From positions 558,001-622,000 of the forward strand of contig AP025576.1 of NCBI GenBank assembly GCA_022845955.1: 64,000 nucleotides of DNA. The letters run 5' to 3'. The notes beneath the pieces are model-generated. The model worked only from the letters and a program-made list of their open reading frames with translations, was not told the DNA's origin and searched no databases. Every line of letters begins with the position of its first letter. Position 1 is the first letter of the stretch. Source of the DNA: Lachnospiraceae bacterium (GTDB taxonomy: Bacteria; Bacillota; Clostridia; Lachnospirales; Lachnospiraceae). A program made the position numbers and the translations under genes. This document shows, one piece after another, positions 19,303 through 27,423 of the stretch.

Positions 19303-19356
19303 ACCTGCGGGCGGCAGGTTTTGTAACCGTTCAGACAGGCTGCCAGGTTTTTTATT
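19303..19356 (+). terminator. Terminator region after the U32 gene
   Basis: ACCTGC (19303-19308) pairs with GCAGGT (19314-19319), followed by four T. A further GGCAG...CTGCC pairing ends at 19344, followed by T-rich sequence to about 19361. Either could end transcription. Confidence 0.55.
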
Positions 19357-19485
19357 TTTTTAATGCAAGGGGAAAAAAGTTGTGGTAATATAAATTGAAA
19401 AACCCGGCTTCCTTCCCCTTCATGATAAAAACAGCCCTTATCCGGAGCAAGAAATATATGTTGTTTGTTTTTTTGAAAATTTTAC

Positions 19486-19514
19486 TTGCTTTTTTTAACG
19501 TTTTAAGGTATCTT
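19486..19514 (+). promoter_or_regulatory. Probable promoter of glnN
   Basis: TTGCTT (19486-19491), 17-bp spacer, TATCTT (19509-19514). Transcription would start near 19521, leaving a leader of about 215 bases. TTGAAA at 19473 with TAACGT is a weaker alternative. Confidence 0.45.
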
Positions 19515-19517
19515 ATA

Positions 19518-19536
19518 GAAAACGAAAGCGGTTTTC
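19518..19536 (+). other. Small hairpin ahead of the glnN leader terminator
   Basis: GAAAAC (19518-19523) pairs with GTTTTC (19531-19536) around a 7-nt loop. With the terminator hairpin 26 bases downstream, it gives a two-hairpin leader resembling ANTAR antiterminator targets. Confidence 0.35.
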
Positions 19537-19562
19537 ATATTGGCAGGTATCATGAACGAAGG

Positions 19563-19594
19563 TGTTCCAAAAGGGTTTTTGGGACATTTTTTTT
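19563..19594 (+). terminator. Intrinsic terminator or attenuator in the glnN leader
   Basis: TGTTCCAAA (19563-19571) pairs with TTTGGGACA (19578-19586), with one G-U pair, around the six-base loop AGGGTT. Eight T residues follow (19587-19594). It lies 142 bases before the glnN start and downstream of the likely promoter, so it would stop most transcripts unless overridden. Confidence 0.7.
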
Positions 19595-19658
19595 ATGCAC
19601 AAAACAGAAGTATGTTTAAAATAAGCGATACCTGCAAAGCTGCAGACGTAAAAAAGCC

Positions 19659-19685
19659 GTAACTGCGAAGCTGCTGAACAGTTAC
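19659..19685. repeat. Copy B of the dispersed 25-bp hairpin repeat
   Basis: GTAACTG (19659-19665) pairs with CAGTTAC (19679-19685). The 25-nt core (19661-19685) differs from the copy at 59600-59624 in only three positions. An A-run follows, as in copies A and D. Confidence 0.65.
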
Positions 19686-19735
19686 AAAAAATCAGAGAAA
19701 GAGCCGTACTTCGCGGCGGCGGAATGGAGGATAAA

Positions 19736-21847
19736 ATGAGCGAAGTTCTGAATGTGGAAGCAATTTTCGGTGAAAATGTATTCAACCTGGGAACTATGAG
19801 AGAACGTCTTCCCAAGAATGTATTCAAAGAGGTGAAGAAGGTTATGGACCAGGGCGGGGAGCTTTCCCTTGCTACCGCAGATATTGTGGCAAAAGCCATG
19901 AAAGACTGGGCTGTTGAAAACGGCGCAACCCATTATACCCACTGGTTCCAGCCGCTGACAGGTATTACTGCGGAAAAGCATGATTCCTTTATCGGGCATC
20001 CGGATGAAAACGGAAAAATGCTGATGGAATTTTCCGGAAAAGAGCTGATTAAAGGAGAACCGGATGCCTCTTCCTTCCCTTCCGGCGGCCTGCGCGCCAC
20101 TTTTGAAGCCAGAGGATATACCGCATGGGATATTACGTCCCCGGCTTTTCTCAAGGAAGATGCCACGGGCGTAATTCTCTGCATTCCCACCGCCTTCTGT
20201 TCCTATACGGGTGAGGCGCTGGATAAAAAAACCCCCCTGTTGCGTTCCATGGAAGCCATAAGCGAACAGGCGCTGCGTATAGCGAAGCTTTTTGGAAACA
20301 CGAGAGCGACCAAAGTGACGGCCTCTGTTGGTCCGGAGCAGGAATATTTCCTGGTCGACCGTCAGAAATACTTGAAGAGACAGGATCTGATATTTGCAGG
20401 CCGTACCCTGTTCGGTGCACCGGCACCCAAGGGACAGGAGCTGGAGGATCATTACTTCGGTGTCATCAGGGAACGTATCGGTGCCTTCATGAAGGATCTG
20501 AATGTGGAGCTGTGGAAGCTGGGCGTGACGGCCAAGACGCAGCATAATGAAGTGGCTCCCGCACAGCATGAGCTGGCCCCGATTTACGAAACGGCCAATA
20601 TTGCGGTGGATCACAACCAGATAATCATGGAAACAATGAAAAAAGTAGCGGAACGTCATGGCTTACGGTGCCTGCTGAATGAGAAACCCTTTGCAGGCGT
20701 GAACGGATCCGGCAAACATAATAACTGGTCCATCACCACGGACGACGGCATGAATATGCTGGATCCCGGTGAAACCCCCAATGAAAACATACAGTTCCTG
20801 CTGGTTCTGGCTTGTATCCTGAAGGCTGTGGATATCCATGCGGATCTGCTCCGCCAGAGTGCGGCGGATGTGGGGAATGACCACAGACTGGGAGCCAATG
20901 AAGCGCCGCCGGCTATTATTTCCGTATTTTTAGGGGAACAGCTGGAAGATGTGGTAAGACAGCTGATTGAAACCGGAGAAGCCAAGTCCTGTCTCCTGGG
21001 CGGCAAGCTGATGACGGGGGTTTCCACCCTGCCGGATCTGCCGAAGGATGCCACAGACAGAAACCGGACATCGCCCTTTGCGTTTACCGGAAATAAATTT
21101 GAATTCCGTATGGTAGGTTCCGCAGATTCCATTGCAAGCCCCAATACCACACTGAATGCCATCGTCGCCGAAGCCTTCTGTGAAGCTGCCGATATCCTGG
21201 AAAAAGCGGATGACTTCGATATGGCTGTGCATGATTTGATTAAGCAGTACATGACAGAGCATCACCGGATTATTTTCAACGGGAACGGCTATTCCGACGA
21301 ATGGGTGGCGGAAGCGGCGAGAAGAGGGCTTCCCAATATCAAATCCATGATTGAAGCCGCCAATACGCTGACCAAGGAAAAAGCGGTGCAGCTGTTTGAA
21401 CGATTCCATATTTTTACGAGAGCCGAGCTGGAATCCCGGGAAGAAATTATATATGAGACATATGCAAAGAGTATTAATATCGAGGCTCTTACCATGATTG
21501 ATATGGCTTCCAAGCAGATAATCCCTGCCGTGGTGGAATACAGCCGGAAGCTGGCGAAAACGGTCCTGGATGTGAAGGCGGCGGGCGTGGAGCCAGTGGT
21601 ACAGTCGGAGCTTCTCGTAAAGGTAAACAGCAAGCTTACCGAAATGAAGGAAGCCCTGACCGTCCTGCAGAAGGAGGAAGCGGCGGCTTCTTCCATTGAG
21701 GATGTGAAGGAACAGGCATTCCGTTATAAGGATCTGGTGATGCCTGCCATGGATGCCCTGAGGGCGCCGGCAGACGAGCTGGAAATGATGATGGATAAGG
21801 AAGACTGGCCGTTCCCTACCTACGGCGATTTGATGTTTGAAGTATAG
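19736..21847 (+). CDS. glnN: Glutamine synthetase type III (GlnN)
   Basis: ATP-dependent synthesis of glutamine from glutamate and ammonia. At 703 residues it has the length of GSIII, far above the about 440-470 of GSI. Motifs visible are [53 protein letters not shown] (metal-binding glutamates), [15 protein letters not shown] and [10 protein letters not shown] (ATP region), and the C-terminal GSIII-specific helices. ATG 19736 has GGAGG 5 bases upstream; ATG 19724 lacks a site. The leader with an internal terminator suggests control by premature termination. Confidence 0.96.
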   Translation: MSEVLNVEAIFGENVFNLGTMRERLPKNVFKEVKKVMDQGGELSLATADIVAKAMKDWAVENGATHYTHWFQPLTGITAEKHDSFIGHPDENGKMLMEFSGKELIKGEPDASSFPSGGLRATFEARGYTAWDITSPAFLKEDATGVILCIPTAFCSYTGEALDKKTPLLRSMEAISEQALRIAKLFGNTRATKVTASVGPEQEYFLVDRQKYLKRQDLIFAGRTLFGAPAPKGQELEDHYFGVIRERIGAFMKDLNVELWKLGVTAKTQHNEVAPAQHELAPIYETANIAVDHNQIIMETMKKVAERHGLRCLLNEKPFAGVNGSGKHNNWSITTDDGMNMLDPGETPNENIQFLLVLACILKAVDIHADLLRQSAADVGNDHRLGANEAPPAIISVFLGEQLEDVVRQLIETGEAKSCLLGGKLMTGVSTLPDLPKDATDRNRTSPFAFTGNKFEFRMVGSADSIASPNTTLNAIVAEAFCEAADILEKADDFDMAVHDLIKQYMTEHHRIIFNGNGYSDEWVAEAARRGLPNIKSMIEAANTLTKEKAVQLFERFHIFTRAELESREEIIYETYAKSINIEALTMIDMASKQIIPAVVEYSRKLAKTVLDVKAAGVEPVVQSELLVKVNSKLTEMKEALTVLQKEEAAASSIEDVKEQAFRYKDLVMPAMDALRAPADELEMMMDKEDWPFPTYGDLMFEV

Positions 21848-21868
21848 AGGTTCCTCAACCTTATGTGC

Positions 21869-21894
21869 GGCTCCGCTGGTCATCCGGCGGGGCC
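21869..21894 (+). other. Hairpin downstream of glnN
   Basis: An 11-position stem with G-U pairs (21869-21879 with 21884-21894) and TCAT loop, 21 bases after the stop codon. No T-run follows, so it may protect the 3' end or be a weak terminator. Confidence 0.35.
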
Positions 21895-21977
21895 GGACGC
21901 CGAAAAGCTGCGGAAAAGGGCATTTTATACCGATTTATGCAGAAATTTAAAAATATGGAAAAATATAAAAAAAGTAC

Positions 21978-22006
21978 TTGCAAAAGTGGTGGGAATCATA
22001 TATAAT
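21978..22006 (+). promoter_or_regulatory. Strong promoter of tRNA-Gln
   Basis: TTGCAA (21978-21983), 17-bp spacer, TATAAT (22001-22006). The tRNA begins about 40 bases downstream of the -10. Confidence 0.8.
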
Positions 22007-22045
22007 CTATTCTTGCAAGCGGCTAAAAAAGCTTGTCCCAAATAT

Positions 22046-22117
22046 AGGGCTATCGCCAAACGGTAAGGCAACGGACTCTGACTCCGTCATTTCAAGGTTC
22101 GAATCCTTGTAGCCCTG
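22046..22117 (+). tRNA. tRNA-Gln (anticodon CTG)
   Basis: A full cloverleaf can be drawn over 72 bases. The acceptor AGGGCTA pairs with TAGCCCT. The D arm is GCC/GGC, and the anticodon stem ACGGA/TCCGT encloses loop CTCTGAC with anticodon CTG. The T arm CAAGG/CCTTG encloses TTCGAAT. CCA is not encoded. It reads CAG glutamine codons. It has its own promoter and terminator and lies just behind glutamine synthetase. Confidence 0.93.
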
Positions 22118-22124
22118 TTCAGAA

Positions 22125-22156
22125 AACCCGATGGAATATATCCATCGGGTTATTTT
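22125..22156. terminator. Bidirectional terminator between tRNA-Gln and the XRE gene
   Basis: An 11-bp perfect stem (22125-22135 with 22141-22151) with T-rich sequence after it on the + strand (ATTTTAT). On the minus strand the stem is followed by TTTTCT, so it can serve both convergent genes. Confidence 0.75.
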
Positions 22157-22193
22157 ATATGTACCGGGCATAAAAATGTTGAAATAAGGACGC

Positions 22194-22580
22194 TTATTTT
22201 ATCAAAGGAAGAATTTCCGTTATGAATTTTTCCAGAGCCAGAAGCTGTTCCTCCGACAGGCCGGTATCGGAGCACGAGCCAAATAACGGGAGAAGCCTCT
22301 CCAGCGTGTGCCTGGCAGAGGATTTTCTGGAGGAATCCACGGGAGTGAGCTCTACCAGATCCTGGATGCCTACCTGCAGTACGCTGCAGATCTTGATGAT
22401 CTTGTCGATCTGAAAATGACGTTCTCCCCGCTCCAGCTGGCCGTAATACTGGGCTTCAATCCCTATGGCGGAAGCCAGATCGAACTGGGTCATTTTGCGC
22501 ATGAGCCGATATTTTTTAACATTGCGGGAAATTTGAACAATTATTTGTTCTGTAGTGGTATTTGTCGTTTTTTCTGCCAT
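22194..22580 (-). CDS. XRE-family transcriptional regulator
   Basis: A small DNA-binding protein of 128 residues. The helix-turn-helix is in NVKKYRLMRKMTQFDLASAIGIEAQYYGQLERGERHF, where LASAIGIEAQYYGQLERG is the core. The C-terminal tail (about 75-128) has a helical ELTPVDSSRK region and LSEEQLLALEKFITEILPLI. Start 22580 has GGGAGGG 6 bases upstream; ATG 22583 is also possible. It is divergent from the thioesterase gene and may regulate it; two direct repeats lie between them. Confidence 0.85.
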   Translation of the reverse strand: MAEKTTNTTTEQIIVQISRNVKKYRLMRKMTQFDLASAIGIEAQYYGQLERGERHFQIDKIIKICSVLQVGIQDLVELTPVDSSRKSSARHTLERLLPLFGSCSDTGLSEEQLLALEKFITEILPLIK

Positions 22581-22644
22581 CATGTGCCCTCCCTGTATAA
22601 AAAGAATAGAAGGAATCAAAATAAAAAAGAAGCGGCAATATGCT

Positions 22645-22670
22645 TTATTGCATATAGCTTATTGCATATA
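22645..22670. repeat. Direct repeats in the XRE/thioesterase control region
   Basis: TTATTGCATATA occurs at 22645-22656 and again at 22659-22670 (14-bp step). A partly complementary GCAATATGC lies just upstream (22635-22643). The position, AT content and repeat size suit operator sites for the divergent XRE protein, but this is inference. Confidence 0.4.
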
Positions 22671-22714
22671 TATCCTGAAATGAAGGGATGGGAACACCGG
22701 AAACAGAACAAAAG

Positions 22715-22743
22715 TTGAAAGTGCCGGGAACCTGGGGTATAAT
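22715..22743 (+). promoter_or_regulatory. Promoter of the thioesterase-cvfB unit
   Basis: TTGAAA (22715-22720), 17-bp spacer, TATAAT (22738-22743), 47 bases before the start codon. Confidence 0.75.
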
Positions 22744-22790
22744 AGGTTTTCAGGATAAATGACAGAAAGGCCGTGAGGAGGCATAAATAT

Positions 22791-23504
22791 ATGTACACAT
22801 TCCAAAGCAGGGTACGCTACAGCGAACTGGACCCGGAACGGAAATTAAGCATCGCATCGGTGGTGGATTATTTTCAGGACTGCTCCACTTTTCATTCAGA
22901 GCAGCTGGGGGTCGGAATCGATTATCTGGAAGAGCGGAACATGGTATGGGTGATGTCATACTGGCAGATTGTGATAGACAGATATCCCAAATTATGTGAC
23001 AATATAACAGTCGGGACATATCCCTATGAATTTAAGGGTTTCATGGGGTATCGTAATTTTTTTATCAGGGATGAGGCCGGGGAAATCATTATCCGGGCGA
23101 ATTCCATCTGGAGCCTGATGGACAGGAAGGCAGGAAGGCCGGTCCGTCCCACGGAGGAAATGCTGGCGGCCTACCGGCTGGAGCAGAAGCTGTCCATGGA
23201 TTATGAGCCGCGCAAAATTGTCCTGCCTGCGGCAGGGATCCGGAAAGCGCCCTTTGTTGTGGCAAAGCAGCATCTGGATAGTAATCAGCATGTAAATAAC
23301 GGGCAGTATATATATATGGCGCAGGACTATCTCCCCGGGGATTTTTCGATCGGGCAGATGCGGGCGGAATACAGAAAATCGGCTCTGCTTCATGATTGTA
23401 TTGTGCCGGAGGTATTTGAACAGGAAAACCAGGTGAGCGTATCCCTCTGCGATGAGGAGGGACAGCCCTTTGCGGTTGTGGAGTTCAGGAAAAAGAAGCA
23501 GTGA
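22791..23504 (+). CDS. Acyl-ACP thioesterase
   Basis: Hot-dog fold enzyme (237 residues) that releases fatty acids from acyl carrier protein, related to plant FatA/FatB. The first hot-dog domain has FQSRVRYSELDPERKLSIASVVDYFQD; the second has KQHLDSNQHVNNGQYIYMAQDYL, whose DxNxHVNN contains the catalytic Asn/His. ATG 22791 has AGGAGG 9 bases upstream, preferable to GTG 22773. The cvfB and CPBP genes follow closely, suggesting a shared message. Confidence 0.88.
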   Translation: MYTFQSRVRYSELDPERKLSIASVVDYFQDCSTFHSEQLGVGIDYLEERNMVWVMSYWQIVIDRYPKLCDNITVGTYPYEFKGFMGYRNFFIRDEAGEIIIRANSIWSLMDRKAGRPVRPTEEMLAAYRLEQKLSMDYEPRKIVLPAAGIRKAPFVVAKQHLDSNQHVNNGQYIYMAQDYLPGDFSIGQMRAEYRKSALLHDCIVPEVFEQENQVSVSLCDEEGQPFAVVEFRKKKQ

Positions 23505-23512
23505 GGATGAAT

Positions 23513-24352
23513 ATGCATATTGAATTGGGAAGAATGCAGGAACTGATGGTAGTAAAAAAAGTGGATTTCGGCGTCTATCTTGCGCCGGAGGATAACCGGG
23601 AGGAAAAGGTGCTCCTTCCCGGGAAACAGGTGCCGGAGGGCTGTGAAACAGGGGATTCCCTGACCGTGTTTGTGTACCGGGATTCCAAGGACCGTCTGAT
23701 AGCCACCACCAAAGAGCCAAAGCTGAGCCTGGGTGAGGTAGCCGTGCTCACGGTTGCCCAGACCGGCAAATTCGGAGCCTTTCTGGACTGGGGGCTGGAA
23801 AAGGATCTGTTCCTGCCCTTTAAGGAACAGACAACCCATGTGCAGGAGGGGGACAGCTTTCCTGTGGTGCTTTATGTGGACAAGAGCGGCCGCCTGTGTG
23901 CCAGTATGAAAATATACCACTATCTGCAGATGGACAGCCCTTATCACAAGGATGACCAGGTAAGCGGCCATCTCTACGAAATCAGCCGCCAGTTCGGCGC
24001 CTTTGTTGCGGTTGACGACAGGTATTCCGCATTGATACCGCCCAGGGAAATGTTCGGCGAACTGCGGGTGGGGGAACCGGTGCAGGCGAGAGTAATTGCG
24101 GTGCATGAGGACGGCAAGCTGGATTTGAGTATCAGGGACAAGTCTTACCGCATGATAGAAACGGATGCCCTGAAGGTAATGGAACTTATAGAGAGCTTCG
24201 ACGGGGTGCTGCCTTTTACCGATAAGGCTTCACCGGAGGTTATCAAAAGAGAGACACAGATGAGCAAAAACGAATTTAAAAGAGCGGTGGGACATCTGCT
24301 GAAAAACGGACGCATAGAAATTACTGAAAAATCGATCAGAAAGATAAAATAG
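23513..24352 (+). CDS. CvfB/YitL family S1 RNA-binding protein
   Basis: The protein (about 279 residues) is built from S1-like OB domains: MVVKKVDFGVYLAPEDNREEKVLLP at the start, VLTVAQTGKFGAFLDWGLEKDLFLPFKEQ in the middle and HLYEISRQFGAFVAVDDRYSALIP as a third. It ends in a winged-helix region (MSKNEFKRAVGHLLKNGRIEIT). CvfB in Staphylococcus binds RNA and affects virulence gene expression. Three in-frame starts exist (GTG 23501, ATG 23507, ATG 23513); the last has the best spacing from GAGG. It is virtually contiguous with the thioesterase gene. Confidence 0.87.
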   Translation: MHIELGRMQELMVVKKVDFGVYLAPEDNREEKVLLPGKQVPEGCETGDSLTVFVYRDSKDRLIATTKEPKLSLGEVAVLTVAQTGKFGAFLDWGLEKDLFLPFKEQTTHVQEGDSFPVVLYVDKSGRLCASMKIYHYLQMDSPYHKDDQVSGHLYEISRQFGAFVAVDDRYSALIPPREMFGELRVGEPVQARVIAVHEDGKLDLSIRDKSYRMIETDALKVMELIESFDGVLPFTDKASPEVIKRETQMSKNEFKRAVGHLLKNGRIEITEKSIRKIK

Positions 24353-24361
24353 GAGCGATAA

Positions 24362-25279
24362 ATGAATTACAGGAAAGTTAACTGGTGTTTTCTGGGGATA
24401 ATTATGCTGCATCTGGGAGTGGTGGGCCTTCTGGTTGCCCTGCGCAATGTGTACAGCATGGGGATGGTGGCCAATCTGCTTGTCAGCGAACTGATATTGG
24501 CGGTGCCTGCCTTTCTTGCAGTGCTTGTGTCCAGGGAGAAGCCGAACCGGGTGCTGGGATTCCACAGGCTGAAGCTGTCCTCCGTATTTATGATCATTCT
24601 GTATACGTTTCTGATGGGCCCGCTGACCACGCTGCTGAATGCGATCAGTATGCTTTTTGTGGATAATGCCGTGGTTTCCATCAGCGGTGAAGTGCTGAAC
24701 CTGCCTTTCCTGCTGACCTTTTTCATGATGGCCATATTCGGGCCTGTCTGCGAGGAACTCTGCTTCCGTGGCGTGGTGTACAGAGGGTATCTGAAAAGCG
24801 GGAATGTAGCGGGGGCGGTGCTGCTGTCCTCTCTGTTGTTCGGACTGATGCATATGAATTTCAATCAGGCCCCTTATGCCTTTGCCATCGGGGTTTCCAT
24901 GGCGGTTCTGGTGGAGGCTACGGGCAGTCTCTGGTCCTCCGTGATCATGCATGTGGTATTCAATGCCCAGTCGGTTATCGCCATGTATTTTTACCAGAGA
25001 TTTTACCCGAAGGTTTGGCTGGAACAGACACAGGCCGTTACGACGAATGACGATATGATAGCCGCCATCAGCGTTTATCTGGTGATAGCCGTGATAACGA
25101 CTTCGCTGGCCGTATGTGTCCTTGTATGGCTGTGTAAGAACCAGGGCCGGGAAGAGTATATCCGCTGGCTTTGGAGGGAAAGAAAGTCCGGCCGGAAAAA
25201 AGGGAGGCTTGTAAGCGCTCCCCTTATCATTGCCGTTATCCTCTGTCTGGCGTACATGCTGCTGAATCTGTTCCTTTAA
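24362..25279 (+). CDS. CPBP family intramembrane metalloprotease (CAAX/Abi-type)
   Basis: Polytopic membrane protein of 305 residues with about eight hydrophobic segments. The family motifs are complete: CEELCFRGVVYRG (EExxxR), FGLMHMNFNQAPYAF (FxxxH) and IMHVVFNAQSVI (HxxxN). These residues form the metal or catalytic site of Rce1/CPBP proteases. The substrate is unknown. The C-terminal tail is strongly basic (RERKSGRKKGR) before the last membrane helix. It starts 9 bases after cvfB. Confidence 0.88.
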   Translation: MNYRKVNWCFLGIIMLHLGVVGLLVALRNVYSMGMVANLLVSELILAVPAFLAVLVSREKPNRVLGFHRLKLSSVFMIILYTFLMGPLTTLLNAISMLFVDNAVVSISGEVLNLPFLLTFFMMAIFGPVCEELCFRGVVYRGYLKSGNVAGAVLLSSLLFGLMHMNFNQAPYAFAIGVSMAVLVEATGSLWSSVIMHVVFNAQSVIAMYFYQRFYPKVWLEQTQAVTTNDDMIAAISVYLVIAVITTSLAVCVLVWLCKNQGREEYIRWLWRERKSGRKKGRLVSAPLIIAVILCLAYMLLNLFL

Positions 25280-25328
25280 AATACCGCCGGTACGGGGCGG
25301 CAGCTATAGGAGCATATAGCGGGGTGCG

Positions 25329-25357
25329 TTGCGCGGAGTGGAATTATCTGCTATAAT
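25329..25357 (+). promoter_or_regulatory. Promoter of the GT26-like gene
   Basis: TTGCGC (25329-25334), 17-bp spacer, TATAAT (25352-25357), 55 bases before the start codon. Confidence 0.65.
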
Positions 25358-25412
25358 AACGGGAAGGAAAAAGCGGGGGGAGGTGCGGGCGCTATTCTGC
25401 CAGGGTGAAGGT

Positions 25413-26093
25413 ATGCAGAAATATACAATATTAGGGATTACTTTATATGATTACGGGGCGCGGGAAGCGCTGCGCAATACGGACAGCTTCCTGCACAACG
25501 GGGCGCTTAATACGATTGCGTATATCTCCAGTTCCAATCTGGCCCAGGCTTCCAAGGACGAACAGCTGAAGGATTGCCTGGAGGCCATAGACATGACGGT
25601 GTGTACGGAACCGGATGTCCTGGAAGCGGCAGGAATTGCCGGGAGAAACAGGATCCGTGAAATAGACGAAAAAGTATATCTCAGGGAGCTGCTCAGAAAA
25701 TTCGGAAGGAACCGGAACAGTGTATATCTTCTCGCGGATACGCAGGATAACCTGGAGGTGCTTGGAGAGATTGTTTCCGAGTACCAGGAAAATCTTCTGA
25801 TAAAAGGCTGCGGCGTGTATGAGGATTTTGGATGCCAGCCGGAGCGGCTGGTAAATAATCTGAATGATCTGGCGCCGGATGTGGTGATTTCTAGGATGCC
25901 ATGGCCGACAGACGTACATCTCATGCATGATTACGGGCATTTTGTGAATGCGGAGCTTTGGGTCTCCCTTCCTTTCGGGGCGGTGAGCTGGGTCAGGAAT
26001 CCGTCTTTTCTGGCGCGTTTGAAGCGCAAACTCATCTATCAGGTTTTCACGCATAACGTAAATGAATATAATAAGAAAAAGACAGGGGACTAG
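25413..26093 (+). CDS. Degenerate WecB/TagA/CpsF (GT26)-like protein
   Basis: The protein (226 residues) follows the layout of WecG/TagA/CpsF glycosyltransferases: N-terminal ALNTIAYISSSNLAQASKDEQL, a NSVYLLADTQDNLEVLGEIV segment in place of VYLLGGKPGV, then LIKGCGVYEDFG and LNDLAPDVVISRMPWP in place of the D-x-LFVGLGAPKQE stretch. The usual catalytic DG motif reads TEPDVLEAAG here, and the PKQE motif is not recognisable. It may have lost glycosyltransferase activity or have another role. It stands alone, with its own promoter and a terminator overlapping its stop codon. Assignment is by eye. Confidence 0.6.
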   Translation: MQKYTILGITLYDYGAREALRNTDSFLHNGALNTIAYISSSNLAQASKDEQLKDCLEAIDMTVCTEPDVLEAAGIAGRNRIREIDEKVYLRELLRKFGRNRNSVYLLADTQDNLEVLGEIVSEYQENLLIKGCGVYEDFGCQPERLVNNLNDLAPDVVISRMPWPTDVHLMHDYGHFVNAELWVSLPFGAVSWVRNPSFLARLKRKLIYQVFTHNVNEYNKKKTGD

Positions 26094-26107
26094 CTCCTGT
26101 TTTTTTT
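26082..26107 (+). terminator. Terminator overlapping the GT26-like stop codon
   Basis: ACAGG (26082-26086) pairs with CCTGT (26096-26100), then eight T residues (26100-26107). The TAG stop codon lies in the loop. Confidence 0.65.
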
Positions 26108-26297
26108 GTATAGGTTGACCAGCGCCTGAAAATGGGAAAAGCTGAAAAAAAAGCTTAAAAGTGCATAAAATTTTTGACTTTCCTATAGATCTTTTTGTGG
26201 TTTTCATTTAAAATGGAAAAAGGGTGTTACATTAGACAATTTCCCGGCGTGGGTAATGTTTGTGGAAATTGCATAGGAGAAGGAGCGGGGTAAGAAT

Positions 26298-27386
26298 ATG
26301 ATATCAAATCAGGTATTGCAGACTACGATTGACGGACTGCGCAGTATTGCACGGGTCGAATTGTGTGTAGTGGATGTGGACGGCAAAATGATCGCAACAA
26401 CATCCGAAGAAATGAGTAACTGTCTGGGAGCGGCCCAGGATTTTTCCAGGTCCCCTGCGGACAGCCAGGAGGTACAGGGTTATCAGTTCTTTAAGATCCT
26501 GGATGAGACACAGCTGGAATATATCCTTGTTATAGGCGGCGCCGGCGAAGATGTCTATATGATTGGAAAGATGGTCGCCTTCCAGATTCAGAGCCTTCTT
26601 GTGGCCTATAAAGAAAGGTTCGATAAGGATAACTTCATTAAAAACCTTCTTCTGGACAATCTGCTTCTGGTGGATATATACAGCAGGGCTAAAAAGCTCC
26701 ATATCCCGACAGATGTGGCAAGAGTCGCCCTGATCATTGAATCGGACAATAACCGGGATAACAATGTTCTGGAAATTATGCGGGGCGGTTTCGGAAGCAA
26801 CAATAAGGATTTTATTACGGCGGTGGATGAAAATAACGTGATCGTGGTAAAGGAGCTGGTGGAGCCGGATACGGGTAAGGAGATTGACCGGGCGGCAAAG
26901 GCCATTGATGATTTCCTGGATAAAGAAGGGATCACGGGTATCCGTATTGCCTACGGCACGATTGTAAAGGAAATCAAAGAAGTGAGCCGTTCTTACAAGG
27001 AAGCCAAAATGGCCCTTGATGTGGGAAAAATTTTCTTTGACGAACGCAATATTATCGCATACAATGAATTGGGTATAGGAAGGTTGATTTACCAGCTTCC
27101 CATTCCTCTCTGCAAGATGTTTATTAAGGAAATCTTCGGCGGGAAAAGCCCGGATGATTTTGATGAAGAAACCCTGACCACTATCAACAAGTTCTTTGAG
27201 AACAGCCTGAACGTATCGGAGACAAGCCGTCAGCTGTTCATCCACAGGAACACGCTTGTATACCGTCTGGATAAGCTTCAGAAAAGCACCGGCCTGGATT
27301 TAAGGGTCTTCGAGGATGCCATTACCTTTAAAATCGCGCTGATGGTTGTAAAATACATGAAATATATGGAGACATTTGAATACTAG
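26298..27386 (+). CDS. PucR/CdaR-type transcriptional regulator (diacid-recognition domain)
   Basis: The 362-residue protein has an N-terminal putative sugar-diacid recognition domain (VLQTTIDGLRSIARVELCVVDVDGKMIATT), a central GGDEF-like PucR segment and a C-terminal HTH_30 domain, NVSETSRQLFIHRNTLVYRLDKLQK. The sensed ligand is unknown. AGGAG lies about 10 bases before ATG 26298. It ends 37 bases before ftsE, so it probably leads the ftsEX operon and could couple a metabolic signal to cell division; that is inference. Confidence 0.85.
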   Translation: MISNQVLQTTIDGLRSIARVELCVVDVDGKMIATTSEEMSNCLGAAQDFSRSPADSQEVQGYQFFKILDETQLEYILVIGGAGEDVYMIGKMVAFQIQSLLVAYKERFDKDNFIKNLLLDNLLLVDIYSRAKKLHIPTDVARVALIIESDNNRDNNVLEIMRGGFGSNNKDFITAVDENNVIVVKELVEPDTGKEIDRAAKAIDDFLDKEGITGIRIAYGTIVKEIKEVSRSYKEAKMALDVGKIFFDERNIIAYNELGIGRLIYQLPIPLCKMFIKEIFGGKSPDDFDEETLTTINKFFENSLNVSETSRQLFIHRNTLVYRLDKLQKSTGLDLRVFEDAITFKIALMVVKYMKYMETFEY

Positions 27387-27423
27387 GCCGTTATGGTAAG
27401 GCCGGATAGTGAGGTGTATCGTT

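Larger units (their letters stand above)
19298..19735. other. Intergenic stretch: terminator, promoter, early terminator and hairpins before glnN
   Basis: This 438-base gap holds a terminator region (19303-19356), a promoter (19486-19514), a small hairpin (19518-19536), a second terminator hairpin (19563-19594) and a dispersed-repeat hairpin (19659-19685). No credible coding sequence was seen. Confidence 0.6.
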
